From: Paracoccaceae bacterium
GTDB taxonomy: Bacteria; Pseudomonadota; Alphaproteobacteria; Rhodobacterales; Rhodobacteraceae
Assembly: GCA_027013095.1 (NCBI GenBank)
Contig: JALUYI010000054.1
Location: 1 to 64,000 of the forward strand
Length of the DNA: 64,000 nucleotides
Direction: 5' to 3'
Below the pieces are notes generated by a model, which had not been told where the DNA came from, made no database searches, and was given only the letters and a program-made list of their open reading frames with translations. How positions within the stretch are numbered: the first letter of the stretch is position 1; each line of letters begins with the position of its first letter. A program made the translations under genes and the position numbers. This document shows positions 45,283-55,145 of this stretch, one piece after another.

Positions 45283-46034
45283 GCCCGGCACTGCAGCTGG
45301 AAAACCTCAGCAAAAGCTTTGGGCGCACCGAGATCATCCGTGGCCTGAATCTGGACATTGCCGCCGGTGAGCGCCACGCTATTATCGGCCCCAACGGCGC
45401 CGGAAAATCGACCTTGTTTAACCTGATTACCGGCCGTTTTGCCCCCAGCGGCGGCACCGTGCGCCTGCACGGGCAGTCGCTGAGGGGGTTGTCGCCCTAC
45501 CAGATCAATCGGCTGGGCCTGTCGCGCTCATTCCAGATCACCAATATTTTCCCGCGGATGAGCGTCTTTGAAAACGTGCGCTGTGCGCTGCTGTGGTCGC
45601 TTGGCTACAAATACTCGTTCTGGAACATGGTCAGCCGCTCGCGGGCGCTGAACGAGGGGGCCGATGCAATTCTGGATCAGATCAACCTGCTGGCCCGACG
45701 CGACCTGCCAGCGGGCACCCTGTCCTATGCCGAGCAGCGTGCCCTTGAGATTGGTATCACCATTGCCGGGGGTGCCGATGTCATCATGCTGGATGAGCCC
45801 ACTGCCGGCATGAGCAACACCGAAACCGATTACATCGTCGGGCTGATCCGCAAGGTCACCGAGGGCAAGACCCTGATGATCGTCGAGCATGACATGGGCG
45901 TCGTTTTCGGGCTGGCGGACCGGATCTCGGTGCTGGTCTATGGCCAGATCATCGCTAGCGGCCCACCCGCCGAGGTCCGCGCCAACCGGCGCGTGCAAGA
46001 GGCCTATCTCGGTGCCGCGCTGGAGGACATGTGA
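45279..46034 (+). CDS. livG: Branched-chain-type ABC transporter ATPase LivG
   Basis: The 251-residue ATPase has a standard Walker A (GPNGAGKST, residues 37-45), the LSYAEQRALEI signature region (degenerate from LSGGQ, usual for LivG), Walker B VIMLDEPTAGM and the switch His in IVEHDMGVVF. It energises uptake with LivF. The start overlaps the livM stop (ATGA). Confidence 0.9.
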   Translation: MSPALQLENLSKSFGRTEIIRGLNLDIAAGERHAIIGPNGAGKSTLFNLITGRFAPSGGTVRLHGQSLRGLSPYQINRLGLSRSFQITNIFPRMSVFENVRCALLWSLGYKYSFWNMVSRSRALNEGADAILDQINLLARRDLPAGTLSYAEQRALEIGITIAGGADVIMLDEPTAGMSNTETDYIVGLIRKVTEGKTLMIVEHDMGVVFGLADRISVLVYGQIIASGPPAEVRANRRVQEAYLGAALEDM

Positions 46035-46735
46035 TGCTGGAGGTCCGCGATCTGCACGCCTATTACGGCAAATCCCACATCCTGCAGGGGGTCAACCTCA
46101 GCGTTGGCGAGGGCCAGATCGTCGCCCTTCTGGGGCGCAACGGGGTGGGCCGCTCGACCACCTGCAAGGCAATCATGGGCGAGGTCGCCCCGGTGGGGCG
46201 CGTCACCTTCAAGGGGCGGGACGTCGCCGGGCTGAAAGCCTTTGAGATCGCCAAGCTTGGGATCGGCTATGTGCCCGAGAACCGCGACATCTTTCCCGGT
46301 TTGACGACGCGTCAGAATCTGGTTCTGGGGCTGAAGCCGGGGCAACGGGACGGGCAAGGGCGCTGGTCGATCGAGGATATGTTCGGGATGTTCGATAACC
46401 TCAGGGAGCGCGCCGATGTCGAGGCCAGCGTTCTGTCGGGGGGTGAGCAGCAAATGCTGACCATGTGCCGCACCCTGATGGGGGACCCCGATTTCATCAT
46501 GATCGACGAGCCGACCGAGGGGCTCAGCCCGCAGATGACGCAAAAGGTGGCCGATCTCTTGAACGAAATTGCCCGCCGCGGAATCGCCATTTTGCTGGTC
46601 GAGCAAAAGCTGGCGATTGCGCTGGACATCGCCCACAAGGTCTATGTCATGGGCCACGGGCAGGTCGTTTTTGAGGGGTCTCCGGCGGACTTGCGCTCAC
46701 GCAATGACGTGCGAAAAGAGTGGCTTGAGGTCTGA
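46034..46735 (+). CDS. livF: Branched-chain-type ABC transporter ATPase LivF with Arg in Walker A
   Basis: The 233-residue ATPase has the order of motifs expected of LivF: Walker A region, Q-loop area, signature LSGGEQQML, Walker B FIMIDEPTEGLSP and the His-switch-like LVEQKLAIAL. The Walker A reads GRNGVGRSTT, so the invariant Lys is Arg at residue 40 (codon CGC, no ambiguity in the read). LivG next door keeps the Lys, so the complex may have one weak ATP site. The start is an ATG at 46034; a GTG one codon earlier overlaps the livG stop. Confidence 0.88.
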   Translation: MLEVRDLHAYYGKSHILQGVNLSVGEGQIVALLGRNGVGRSTTCKAIMGEVAPVGRVTFKGRDVAGLKAFEIAKLGIGYVPENRDIFPGLTTRQNLVLGLKPGQRDGQGRWSIEDMFGMFDNLRERADVEASVLSGGEQQMLTMCRTLMGDPDFIMIDEPTEGLSPQMTQKVADLLNEIARRGIAILLVEQKLAIALDIAHKVYVMGHGQVVFEGSPADLRSRNDVRKEWLEV

Positions 46736-46912
46736 CATGCCCAAGTTGCTCGGGCTTGCACAGGGCCCGGGTCGGGCGCAATATGACGCGTGGAGGGGGC
46801 CGCGAGTCTCTGCCCCCGACGCAGGGAGGCCGGGACGGCGCCCCCGGATCATTTGACTCCGGATCATTTGGCCCGGATTGGCTGGACCTTGAATCAAAAG
46901 GACAATGACAAG
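46736..46912. other. Intergenic region between livF and the serine hydrolase
   Basis: A 177 bp gap in an otherwise tightly packed operon. It contains a 12-bp direct repeat (CCGGATCATTTG, twice near 46845-46871) and no gene I can support. A separate promoter for the hydrolase is possible but not visible. Confidence 0.4.
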
Positions 46913-48154
46913 ATGAATATCGTTCGCCCCGAAACCCGCGGTTTTGACAGCGCCCGCCTGAACCGGATCAAGGACTGGATGCAGGGCTATATTGATGCGC
47001 GCAAATTTGCCGGCGCCTCGCTGGTCATCGCCCGGGGCGGCGATCTGGTTTACCGCACCGAAACCGGGCTGCGCGATATCGCCGCGAACCAGCCCTTCAC
47101 CGCCGATACTGTGGTGCGCATCTATTCGATGACCAAGCCGATCACCTCGGTGGCTCTGATGATGCTGGTCGAGCGCGGGCAGGTCCATCTCGAGGCACCG
47201 CTATCCGATTTTATCCCCGAATTTGCCGAGTGCAATGCCCTGATCCCGGGTGCCCGCCGGATCGATCAGGTGGAACCGGCGCCCAGCCCGACGCTGCATC
47301 AGGCGCTGACCCATACCAGCGGCCTCAGCTATCCGTTCAATCCCGGTGTGCTGCCACAGGCGATGGACAAGGACGATCTGCTATTCAAACCCAACCAAGG
47401 CGCGCTGGCCGATATGGCCGCCAGTGTTGCGGGGCTGCCGCTGGCCTTTCAGCCGGGCAGTTCATGGGAATATTCGGTCGGGATCGACATCATCGGCCGC
47501 GTGATCGAGGTGGTCAGTGGCCACAGCCTTGCCACCTTTATCGCCGATGAAATCACCGGCCCTCTTGGCATGAGTGATACGTCTTTTTCCGTTCCCGATC
47601 AGTCTGTTGGACGTTTTGCTGCGCTTTACACGCCTCTGGCCGGGGATTCGATGACGTTGAATTCAAGCCAGCGCGGGGCCGAAACCCTGCGCCTGATCGA
47701 TACGCCCGAACGTTCGCCGTTTCGCCATGCCAGCATGTATTCGGGTGGCGGCGGCATGGTCGGCACGATCGACGATTACCTCGCCTTTTGCGAAATGCTG
47801 CGCCAGGGCGGTGCGCTGGGCGCGACCCGGCTACTGTCGCCAAAAACCGTGCAATTCATGTTCCGCAACCACCTTGCCGGCGATATCGCGGCGCTCGGGG
47901 TCAGCAGCTTTGCCGAGCAGCCCATGCAGGGGGTTGGCTTTGGCATCGGCGGCTCGATCACGTTACAGCCGGGCCGGACCGGCGCACCGGGCAGCGTCGG
48001 CGATTTCAGCTGGGGCGGGATGGCCTCGACATTCTTCTGGATCGATCCGGTGCTGGATCTTTCCGTGGTCTTTTTCACCCAGCTTTCACCCAGCAGTTCT
48101 TATCCCGCACGGCCACAACTGAGGGCCCTCGTTCACGGAGCACTTGTCCAATGA
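46913..48154 (+). CDS. Serine hydrolase of the beta-lactamase / esterase (class C, EstB-like) family
   Basis: The 413-residue protein has the SxxK nucleophile motif (SMTK, Ser72/Lys75), the tyrosine motif in WEYSVGIDIIG and a C-terminal third-box-like region near GDFSWGGMAS. Length and pattern fit the penicillin-binding-protein-like esterases. No signal peptide is seen, so it should act in the cytoplasm on an imported ester, lactone or amide rather than as a classical beta-lactamase. The ATG at 46913 has AAAGGA about 10 bases upstream. The stop overlaps the CoA ligase start by 4 bp. Confidence 0.82.
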   Translation: MNIVRPETRGFDSARLNRIKDWMQGYIDARKFAGASLVIARGGDLVYRTETGLRDIAANQPFTADTVVRIYSMTKPITSVALMMLVERGQVHLEAPLSDFIPEFAECNALIPGARRIDQVEPAPSPTLHQALTHTSGLSYPFNPGVLPQAMDKDDLLFKPNQGALADMAASVAGLPLAFQPGSSWEYSVGIDIIGRVIEVVSGHSLATFIADEITGPLGMSDTSFSVPDQSVGRFAALYTPLAGDSMTLNSSQRGAETLRLIDTPERSPFRHASMYSGGGGMVGTIDDYLAFCEMLRQGGALGATRLLSPKTVQFMFRNHLAGDIAALGVSSFAEQPMQGVGFGIGGSITLQPGRTGAPGSVGDFSWGGMASTFFWIDPVLDLSVVFFTQLSPSSSYPARPQLRALVHGALVQ

Positions 48155-50112
48155 CCGAATCCCGTCCCATCCTCTGGAGTCCCAGCCCCGCCGAGGCCAG
48201 CAGAACCCGCATGGCCCATTACATGGACTGGCTGCGCAAGACCCGCGATCTGCCCTTTGTCACCTATCACGAGTTGTGGGAGTGGAGCATCACGGACCTC
48301 GAAGGCTTTTGGCAGTCGATGATTGATTTTTTCGACCTCAAAGTCAGCAAGCCCACCGGCCCGGTCCTGTCCAGCCACCAGATGCCCGGCGCGAAATGGT
48401 TCGAGGGGTCCACCCTCAACTATGCCGCACAGATTCTGCGCCACGCCGAATCCCGCCCCGATGAGGTGGCGCTGATCGTGCAATCGGAAACCTTTGGCCG
48501 CACGCAGCTGAGCTGGGCCGAACTGGCGCGCCAGATTGCCAGCGTGGCGGCGAATTTGCGTGATATGGGGGTCGGCCCGGGCGACCGGGTGGCGGCGATT
48601 CTGCCCAATACCGAGGTCGCGCTGATCGCCTTTCTCGCCAGTGCCAGCCTTGGGGCGATCTGGTCGCTATGTTCACCGGACATGGGGCAGGTGGCCATCC
48701 TTGACCGCTTTCGGCAGATCGAGCCCAAGGTGCTGATTGCTCAGGACGGCTATACCCATCAGGGCCGGGCCTTTGACCGGCGCGAGCTGGTTGACAATAC
48801 CGCCGCTGGCCTGCCGACGCTTACGCATCAGATCCGGGTGCCGGTGGCGGGCACGATGCCTGCCGGTCCGCACGCCTGGGCGGCGATGATCGCCGACGAG
48901 GTGGCCCTTGCCCCGGTTGATGTCGCGTTTGATCACCCGCTCTGGGTCGTCTATTCCTCGGGGACGACCGGCACCCCAAAACCGATCGTACATGGTCACG
49001 GCGGCGCCCTTCTGGAAGGGGCGCTGACGGCGCTGCATCTGGATGTGGCGGGCGGCGACCGCTTTTGCTGGATGACCTCCTCGGGCTGGATCATGTGGAA
49101 CGCGCAATGGGCAGCGCTCAGCCAGGGGGCGACGGTGGCGATGTTTGATGCCGCGGTCAACCACCCGGACATGAGCGCGCTCTGGCGCTTTATCGCCGCG
49201 GAACGCCTGACCTATTTCGGCGCTGGTGCCGCTTATTATACCGCCACCATGAAGGCCGGCTTTCGTCCCAATGACAGCCTCGATTTCTCGGCCCTCAGAT
49301 CCATCGGATCGACTGGCTCGCCGCTCAGCGAAGACGCCTACGCCTGGATTTTCGACGCGGTCAAATCCGATGTCTGGCTGGCGCCGATCAGCGGCGGCAC
49401 CGATATCGCCGGGATTTTTGTTGCCGGCAACCCGATGCTGCCGGTGCGCGCCGGTGAAATGCAGTGCCGCGTCCTCGGTAACGCCGTCTTTGCCTTCGAC
49501 GAAGAGGGCAACCGGCTGGTCGGACAGGTGGGTGAGTTGGTCTGCACCGAGCCGCTACCCTCGATGCCGCTGTTCTTTTGGGGCGATGAGGGCAATAAGC
49601 GCCTGATTGGCAGCTATTTCGAGACCTACCCCGGAATCTGGCGCCACGGCGACTGGATCGAGATCACCGAGGACGGCGGCGTCATCATCTATGGCCGCTC
49701 CGATGCCACGATCAACCGCAAGGGGCTGCGTATGGGCAGCGCCGAAATCTATCGCGCCGTCGAAGGTCTGCCGGAAATTCAGGATTCACTGGTGGTCGAT
49801 CTGGAATATCTCGGACGTGACAGCTTTATGCCGCTGTTCGTCGTTCTCGCCGCCGGGGCCACGCTGGATGAGGCGCTAAAGTCGCGGATCAACGGCGCGA
49901 TCAAAGAGGCGGTTTCGGCCCGCTTTCAGCCCAACGAAATCGTTCAGGTTGCGGCTATCCCCCGCACCCTCTCGGGCAAAAAGCTGGAGGTGCCGGTGAA
50001 AAAACTGCTGCTGGGGGGGGATCCGGACAAGGTCATCAACCGCGATTCGATGGCCAATCCCGACAGCTTTGACCCCTTCATCGCCTATGCCGAAAAACGC
50101 AACGCCAAATGA
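48151..50112 (+). CDS. Acetoacetyl-CoA synthetase-like acyl-CoA ligase
   Basis: The 653-residue AMP-forming ligase has the P-loop [18 protein letters not shown] (from residue 268), the GDWIEI and [20 protein letters not shown] motifs and the catalytic-lysine end [16 protein letters not shown], which closely matches acetoacetyl-CoA synthetases (AacS). It activates a small acid, probably a beta-keto acid, to its CoA thioester. The start at 48151 overlaps the stop of the serine hydrolase, suggesting that the hydrolase product is the acid activated here; that is inference. Confidence 0.85.
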   Translation: MTESRPILWSPSPAEASRTRMAHYMDWLRKTRDLPFVTYHELWEWSITDLEGFWQSMIDFFDLKVSKPTGPVLSSHQMPGAKWFEGSTLNYAAQILRHAESRPDEVALIVQSETFGRTQLSWAELARQIASVAANLRDMGVGPGDRVAAILPNTEVALIAFLASASLGAIWSLCSPDMGQVAILDRFRQIEPKVLIAQDGYTHQGRAFDRRELVDNTAAGLPTLTHQIRVPVAGTMPAGPHAWAAMIADEVALAPVDVAFDHPLWVVYSSGTTGTPKPIVHGHGGALLEGALTALHLDVAGGDRFCWMTSSGWIMWNAQWAALSQGATVAMFDAAVNHPDMSALWRFIAAERLTYFGAGAAYYTATMKAGFRPNDSLDFSALRSIGSTGSPLSEDAYAWIFDAVKSDVWLAPISGGTDIAGIFVAGNPMLPVRAGEMQCRVLGNAVFAFDEEGNRLVGQVGELVCTEPLPSMPLFFWGDEGNKRLIGSYFETYPGIWRHGDWIEITEDGGVIIYGRSDATINRKGLRMGSAEIYRAVEGLPEIQDSLVVDLEYLGRDSFMPLFVVLAAGATLDEALKSRINGAIKEAVSARFQPNEIVQVAAIPRTLSGKKLEVPVKKLLLGGDPDKVINRDSMANPDSFDPFIAYAEKRNAK

Positions 50113-50128
50113 CGGCTTGTTCCCTCGC

Positions 50129-51151
50129 ATGAGCCGCGATCGCAACTGGGTGGCGCGCCGGGCCATGGACAACGCCTGGCTGGCCCAGACCCACGAAGCG
50201 GTTGTCGATCCGGGCCGGGTCATCATTGATCCGCATCATCATTTCTGGAATCGGGGCGGCACCGTTTATGAGCTTGAGGCCCTCTGGGCGGATACCGGCA
50301 GCGGCCATGATGTGCGCCAGAGCGTGGTCATAGAATGCGCGACCCGCTATCGCAGGGACGGCCCGCCAGAGCTGCGCCCGGTGGGCGAGACCGAATATTT
50401 TGCGGCTCTGGCGCGGCAGGCGCGCACCCATCCGGACCGCACCCAGATCGGTGCGATCATTGCCTATGCCGAGCTGGCCTCGCCCGATCTCGACCGGCTG
50501 CTGGACGCCCACCAACAGGCGGCAGACGGCCTGTTGCGCGGAATTCGACAGGCTGGCGCCCATGATCCTGCCCCCGAGGCTCTGGCCATCCCCGGCCGGG
50601 GGCGGGCCGGGCTCTACGCCCAGCCCGAATTTCGTCGCGGCGTGGCCCGACTTGGCGCCCGCGGTCTGGTTTACGAAACGTGGCATTACCATCATCAGGC
50701 GGGGGATTTTCTGGCTCTGGCGCGCGCTGTTCCACAGACGACGATGGTTCTGAACCATTTAGGGACGCCGCTTGGGGTTGGTCGCTTCAGCGGCCAGCGC
50801 GCCCGGATTTTTGCCCGCTGGCAAAGCGATATGGAGGCCCTGTCGGCCTGCCCGAACGTGGTGGTCAAGCTGGGCGGTCTGGCCATGCCTGACAACGGCT
50901 GGGGCTGGCACGACCGGGAACGCCCGCCGGATTCCGACACCTTCGTTGCCGCGCAGGGGCTGTGGTATCGCCATATGCTGGACCTGTTCGGGGCCAACCG
51001 GGCGATGTTCGAAAGCAACTTTCCCGTGGATCGGGTCTCGATCAGCTATCGGGTCCTCTGGAACGCCTTCAAAAAAATGGCGGCGCATTTGCCTGAGAGT
51101 GGCAAGACCGCCGTCTTTGCCGGCACGGCGCGGCGGGTCTATGGCCTCTGA
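50129..51151 (+). CDS. Amidohydrolase 2 family (TIM-barrel) protein
   Basis: The 340-residue product has the amidohydrolase-2 start IIDPHHHFW (metal ligands about His36-His38), the TMVLNHLGTP strand and the FESNFPVDRVS end that carries the catalytic Asp. Relatives hydrolyse lactones (for example sugar or PDC lactones) or decarboxylate. It follows the CoA ligase by 16 bp and is probably part of the same operon. Confidence 0.82.
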   Translation: MSRDRNWVARRAMDNAWLAQTHEAVVDPGRVIIDPHHHFWNRGGTVYELEALWADTGSGHDVRQSVVIECATRYRRDGPPELRPVGETEYFAALARQARTHPDRTQIGAIIAYAELASPDLDRLLDAHQQAADGLLRGIRQAGAHDPAPEALAIPGRGRAGLYAQPEFRRGVARLGARGLVYETWHYHHQAGDFLALARAVPQTTMVLNHLGTPLGVGRFSGQRARIFARWQSDMEALSACPNVVVKLGGLAMPDNGWGWHDRERPPDSDTFVAAQGLWYRHMLDLFGANRAMFESNFPVDRVSISYRVLWNAFKKMAAHLPESGKTAVFAGTARRVYGL

Positions 51152-51158
51152 GCCATTC

Positions 51159-51187
51159 TTTTTTGCCCAAATACTCCCGCCGGAGGC
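51159..51187. repeat. Possible dispersed intergenic motif
   Basis: The stretch TTTTTTGCCCAAATACTCCC (51159-51178) followed by GCCGGAGGC resembles, from memory, a short motif common at gene ends in roseobacters. It contains CTCC-CGCC-GGAG (51174-51185). I cannot confirm other copies in this window. Confidence 0.3.
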
Positions 51188-51231
51188 GGCACTTGGCAAC
51201 GTTCTGGCCATTCAATATTTTGTCGAAACGA

Positions 51232-51237
51232 TATAAT
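51232..51237 (+). promoter_or_regulatory. Candidate -10 box of xylBA
   Basis: A perfect TATAAT sits 94 bases before the xylB ATG in an AT-rich patch, with only a weak -35 upstream. A TTGACA immediately after it (51238-51243) has no good -10. The region probably also holds the operator for a xylose regulator, not identified. Confidence 0.3.
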
Positions 51238-51330
51238 TTGACAGAAGAATTAAATAATCAGACAAAGGTCACGGTCAACGTTTACACTGGCCGCAAAGCC
51301 ATCCGCAAAAGGAGCGGGGCGGGAGGAAAC

Positions 51331-52782
51331 ATGTATCTGGGGCTGGACCTTGGCACATCGGGGTTGAAGGCGCTGTTGCTTGACGCAGAGGGCCGGGTTC
51401 TGGACAGCGCCGAGGCCGGTTATCCCACCGCGCGCCCGCACCCCGGCTGGAGCGAACAGAACCCCGCCGACTGGCTGGCGGCGCTGAATGCTGCCGTTGC
51501 TGCCTTGCGCGCCCGCCGGGGGGCAGAGCTTGCGCGTCTCTGCGCAATCGGGGTATCCGGCCAGATGCACGGCGCCGTTCTCTTGGACAAGGCCGGACAG
51601 GTTCTGCGCCCGGCAATCCTCTGGAACGATAGCCGCGCGGAATGCGAGGCGGCGTTTCTGGACCGCCAAGCGGGGGTGCGCGAAACCACCGCCAATCCGG
51701 TTTTTGCCGGTTTTACCGCGCCAAAGTTGCGCTGGTTGGCGAACGCCGAACCCAATGTTTTCGCGGCGGTGGCGACGGTTTTTCTGCCCAAGGATTATCT
51801 GGTCTGTAGCCTCTGTGGCGCGCGCGTCAGTGACCTGTCAGACGCCTCGGGCACGTCATGGCTGGATATGGCAACGCTCGAGTGGTCCGAGCCGATGCTG
51901 GGTCTCTCGGGAATGACGCGCCGACAGATGCCGAAACTGGTCCACGCCGCCGAGGTCGTTGGCACGCTGCGTCCTGCCGTCGCCACGGCGCTTGGCGTTC
52001 CCAAAGGGGTTGCGGTGGTGGCCGGAGCGGCCGACAACGCCGCGGCTGCCTGCGGTGCGGGAGTCATTGACGATGGCGCCGGGCTGGCGTCGCTGGGCAC
52101 ATCCGGCGTGGTCATGCTGGCCCGCGAGCGTCGCACCCCCGATCCTGCACGCGCCGTTCATCTGTTTTGTCACGCGCTGCCCGGACGCTGGATTCAGATG
52201 GGCGTCATCCTTTCGGCCACCGACAGTCTGAACTGGCTGGCCCGCCTGCTTGGTCAATCCGCCGAGGCGCTGGCCGGTCAACTGAAATCGCCCCCTGACG
52301 GACCGGGGCGCCTGCGTTTTCTGCCTTACCTGTCAGGAGAACGCACCCCTCATAACGACAGCACCGTGCGTGGCGCTTTTTTCGGACTTGACGTTGGGGA
52401 TGAGGCCCGAGATCTGACCCGCGCGGTGATGGAGGGGGTGGCCTTTGGCTTGCGCGACAGTCTGGAAGCGTTGCGTCAAAGCGGGGCGCGCCCGACGCGG
52501 CTGTTGGCCACCGGCGGCGGCAGCCGCTCGGACTTCTGGCTGCAGACTCTCGCCAATATTCTCGATCTGCCTCTGGACCTTCCCCGGGATGCGGCCGCCG
52601 GTGCGGCCCTTGGCGCTGCGCGTCTGGCGATGCTGGGGCATCTCGGCGGCGCCGCAGGCGCCATCATGACCGCGCCCCGGATCGCTGGCTGCGTTGAACC
52701 CGACCCGCGCCTGAGGGGCGCTTATGACAATGCATACCAACAGTTCCGCAAAATTTACCCGGCAATGAGGGACATCTTATGA
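51331..52782 (+). CDS. xylB: Xylulokinase XylB
   Basis: XylB phosphorylates D-xylulose to xylulose 5-phosphate. The 483-residue FGGY-family kinase shows [29 protein letters not shown] (the QMHG motif separates xylulokinases from glycerol kinases), the catalytic Asp235 in [14 protein letters not shown] and the ATPase motif [21 protein letters not shown] ribosome-binding site precedes the ATG at 51331. It overlaps xylA by 4 bp. Confidence 0.92.
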   Translation: MYLGLDLGTSGLKALLLDAEGRVLDSAEAGYPTARPHPGWSEQNPADWLAALNAAVAALRARRGAELARLCAIGVSGQMHGAVLLDKAGQVLRPAILWNDSRAECEAAFLDRQAGVRETTANPVFAGFTAPKLRWLANAEPNVFAAVATVFLPKDYLVCSLCGARVSDLSDASGTSWLDMATLEWSEPMLGLSGMTRRQMPKLVHAAEVVGTLRPAVATALGVPKGVAVVAGAADNAAAACGAGVIDDGAGLASLGTSGVVMLARERRTPDPARAVHLFCHALPGRWIQMGVILSATDSLNWLARLLGQSAEALAGQLKSPPDGPGRLRFLPYLSGERTPHNDSTVRGAFFGLDVGDEARDLTRAVMEGVAFGLRDSLEALRQSGARPTRLLATGGGSRSDFWLQTLANILDLPLDLPRDAAAGAALGAARLAMLGHLGGAAGAIMTAPRIAGCVEPDPRLRGAYDNAYQQFRKIYPAMRDIL

Positions 52783-54086
52783 GCACAGAATTCTTTGGCG
52801 ATATCAAGGCGATAACCTATGAAGGCCCGGACAGCGACAACCCGCTTGCCTTTCATCATTACGACCCCGAGCGGGTGCTGCTGGGCAAGCGGATGGAGGA
52901 TCACCTGCGGTTTTCCGTGGCTTGGTGGCACAGCTTTGCCTGGGAGGGGACAGACCCTTTTGGCGGCCCCACCTTCCAGCGTCCGTGGCACCCGCAGGAC
53001 ACGCTGCAAAACGCCCGCCTGAAGGCCGATATCGCGTTTCAGATGTTCGATATCCTCGGGCAGCCGTTCTTTTGCTGGCATGACGCCGACATCCGCCCCG
53101 AGGGCGCCGATTTTGCCGAAAGTTATCGCAATTTTCAGGCCATCATCGACCATATCCAAGGGCTGATGTCCTCACGCAAGGCCCGGCTGCTCTGGGGCAC
53201 GGCCAACATGTTCAGCCACCGGCGCTGGATGGCCGGGGCGGCGACCAACCCGGACCCGGATGTCTTTGCCTACGCGATGGCGACGGTCAAGACCTGCATG
53301 GATGCAACCCACCGCCTGCACGGCCAGAACTATGTCCTCTGGGGGGGGCGCGAAGGCTATGAGACGCTGTTGAACACCGACATGGCGCAAGAGCTGGACC
53401 ACATGGGCCGGTTCCTGTCGATGGTCGTGGACTACAAGCACAAGATCGGTTTTCAGGGTACGATTCTGCTCGAGCCCAAACCGCAGGAGCCGACCAAGCA
53501 CCAGTATGACTTTGATGCCGCCACTTGTTTTGGGTTCTTGCAGAAATACGGGCTGGAGGGCGAGGTCAAACTGAATCTGGAACAGGGGCATGCGTTTTTG
53601 GCCGGCCACAGTTTCGAGCACGAAATCGCCACCGCGGCGGCGCTGGGGGTGCTGGGCTCAATCGACATGAACCGCAACGACACGCAGTCGGGCTGGGACA
53701 CGGATCAATTCCCCAACGCGGTGCCCGAGGTGGCGCTGGCCTATTACCATATCCTGCGCGCCGGCGGGTTCACGACCGGTGGCACCAATTTCGATGCCAA
53801 GCTGCGCCGCCAGTCGCTGGATCCCGAAGACCTGATTGCGGCCCATGTGGGGGCGATGGATGTGTGCGCGCGGGCCTTAAAGGCGGCGGTCGCGATGATC
53901 GAGGACGCCACCCTGCAAGAGGCGCTAGAGGCGCGCTATCAGGGCTGGCAGAGCGCCGAAGCACAAGCGCTGCTTGCGGGCAATCTCGAAGACAGCTTTG
54001 CCCGCGTCATGGCGGGTGAGATTGCTCCGCAGCCACGCTCGGGCCGTCAGGAGCGGCTGGAAAACCTCGTCAACCGGTTCGTTTGA
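52779..54086 (+). CDS. xylA: Xylose isomerase XylA
   Basis: XylA interconverts D-xylose and D-xylulose with two divalent metals. The 435-residue product fits the class II enzymes: [49 protein letters not shown] and the metal region [19 protein letters not shown]. The usual NHA of the last motif reads GHA here, with the following Ala-Gly-His intact. It is translationally coupled to xylB; no xylose transporter or XylR lies beside it. Confidence 0.93.
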   Translation: MSTEFFGDIKAITYEGPDSDNPLAFHHYDPERVLLGKRMEDHLRFSVAWWHSFAWEGTDPFGGPTFQRPWHPQDTLQNARLKADIAFQMFDILGQPFFCWHDADIRPEGADFAESYRNFQAIIDHIQGLMSSRKARLLWGTANMFSHRRWMAGAATNPDPDVFAYAMATVKTCMDATHRLHGQNYVLWGGREGYETLLNTDMAQELDHMGRFLSMVVDYKHKIGFQGTILLEPKPQEPTKHQYDFDAATCFGFLQKYGLEGEVKLNLEQGHAFLAGHSFEHEIATAAALGVLGSIDMNRNDTQSGWDTDQFPNAVPEVALAYYHILRAGGFTTGGTNFDAKLRRQSLDPEDLIAAHVGAMDVCARALKAAVAMIEDATLQEALEARYQGWQSAEAQALLAGNLEDSFARVMAGEIAPQPRSGRQERLENLVNRFV

Positions 54087-54199
54087 GGGGATCAGTGCGT
54101 GCGGCCGCTCTAAGCGATCACGCCGGGCACTGCGCGCAGGGCAAGGGGGTCGGGCAGGATCGGCCGGAAAACCGCGTGACCAGGTGACGCAAAGCCCCG

Positions 54200-54856
54200 C
54201 TACAGAAAGGTCAGCGCATGGCGCCGCGTCGGCTGTTCGAGATGCGCGACACTGTTATATTGCACCAGCCTGAGGGCGCCGTGGCGCAGGCGAAAGCGGC
54301 TGATCGAACTGTTATAGGCGTTCAGAATGATTTCGGCGGTTCCGCGCAGATCAAGACCCAGAATTGCGCCCATAATGATCCCCAGAGGGCCGCCCGAGCT
54401 GATGATCAACACATGCTGACCGGCGCGCCCGTACGCGCTGATCGCCGCCAGAACGCGAGCGCGAAATGAGGCCAGAGTTTCCGGCGCATCGGGGATTTCG
54501 CCCCGTTCCCAGGCGCCGAGGACCTGCAGAAAATGCGCTTCCATCTGTTTCGGGTCGCTTTGCGGAATGTCGCCATCCGTGGCTGCGGCATGGGCTCGGG
54601 CCATGGCAAAAAACGACATTTCGTTCAGCCGCGCGTCTTCGTCAGGCGCGGGATGGGGCAGGGCCGTCAGGATTTCATCGCGGGTCTGGCGGTGGCGCGT
54701 CAGGGTGCCGCTGACGACACGATCAAAGCGGGCGCCGCTCTGGCGCAGATATTGCCCGAGCCACGCCGCCTGCTGCACCCCAAGCGGGCTGAGGAGGTCG
54801 TAGTTCTCGGCCCCGAACGAGGCCTGACCGTGACGAATAAAGGTGATCTCACCCAT
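54200..54856 (-). CDS. Histidine phosphatase family protein
   Basis: The 218-residue product begins MGEITFIRHGQASFG (catalytic His9 in RHG) and shows the C-terminal second His context (HVLIISSGGPLGIIMG with the H in a slightly altered setting). It belongs to the phosphoglycerate-mutase-like superfamily; substrate unknown. I chose the ATG at 54856; an upstream in-frame ATG exists at 54904. It lies just downstream of the tRNA gene on the same strand, 92 bp apart. Confidence 0.8.
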   Translation of the reverse strand: MGEITFIRHGQASFGAENYDLLSPLGVQQAAWLGQYLRQSGARFDRVVSGTLTRHRQTRDEILTALPHPAPDEDARLNEMSFFAMARAHAAATDGDIPQSDPKQMEAHFLQVLGAWERGEIPDAPETLASFRARVLAAISAYGRAGQHVLIISSGGPLGIIMGAILGLDLRGTAEIILNAYNSSISRFRLRHGALRLVQYNSVAHLEQPTRRHALTFL

Positions 54857-54948
54857 GAAAAGCGGCTCCGAAATTTGAGGGGCTCGTCCCCGGTGGTGGG
54901 CCAAACCCGCTGCGGTTCAAACGGCAAAGGTCCATCTGCGGGGTGCGG

Positions 54949-55025
54949 TGGTAGGCCCGGAGGGACTCGAACCCCCAACCAAAGCGTTATGAGCGCTCTG
55001 CTCTGACCAATTGAGCTACAGGCCC
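54949..55025 (-). tRNA. tRNA with anticodon CAU (Met elongator or Ile2)
   Basis: A complete 77-nt cloverleaf including encoded CCA can be drawn: acceptor GGGCCTG/CGGGCCT, D arm with AGCTCAATTGGTCAGAGCA, anticodon loop CTCATAA, T loop TTCGAGT. The first acceptor pair is a G1-U72 wobble, and pair 50-64 is also G-U. CAU can be elongator Met or, with lysidine at C34, Ile2. The short GC acceptor and anticodon stem GAGCG/CGCTT resemble alphaproteobacterial Ile2 genes as I remember them, but I cannot decide from sequence alone. Confidence 0.9.
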
Positions 55026-55037
55026 CCCGTGCGACCT

Positions 55038-55066
55038 TGCTTACTGGCGCGCAGCCAAGGGGTCAA
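55038..55066 (-). promoter_or_regulatory. Candidate promoter of the tRNA gene
   Basis: On the minus strand TTGACC (55061-55066) and TAAGCA (55038-55043) are spaced exactly 17 bp, and the predicted start lies only a few bases before the tRNA 5' end, as expected for a stable RNA. Confidence 0.45.
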
Positions 55067-55145
55067 GGGCGGCGCTGGCTGCTTTTCATTTGCCCGGCAA
55101 TCAGGTAGAGCGACGCTGAAAAACAGCCAATCAGAGGGGCCGCGC

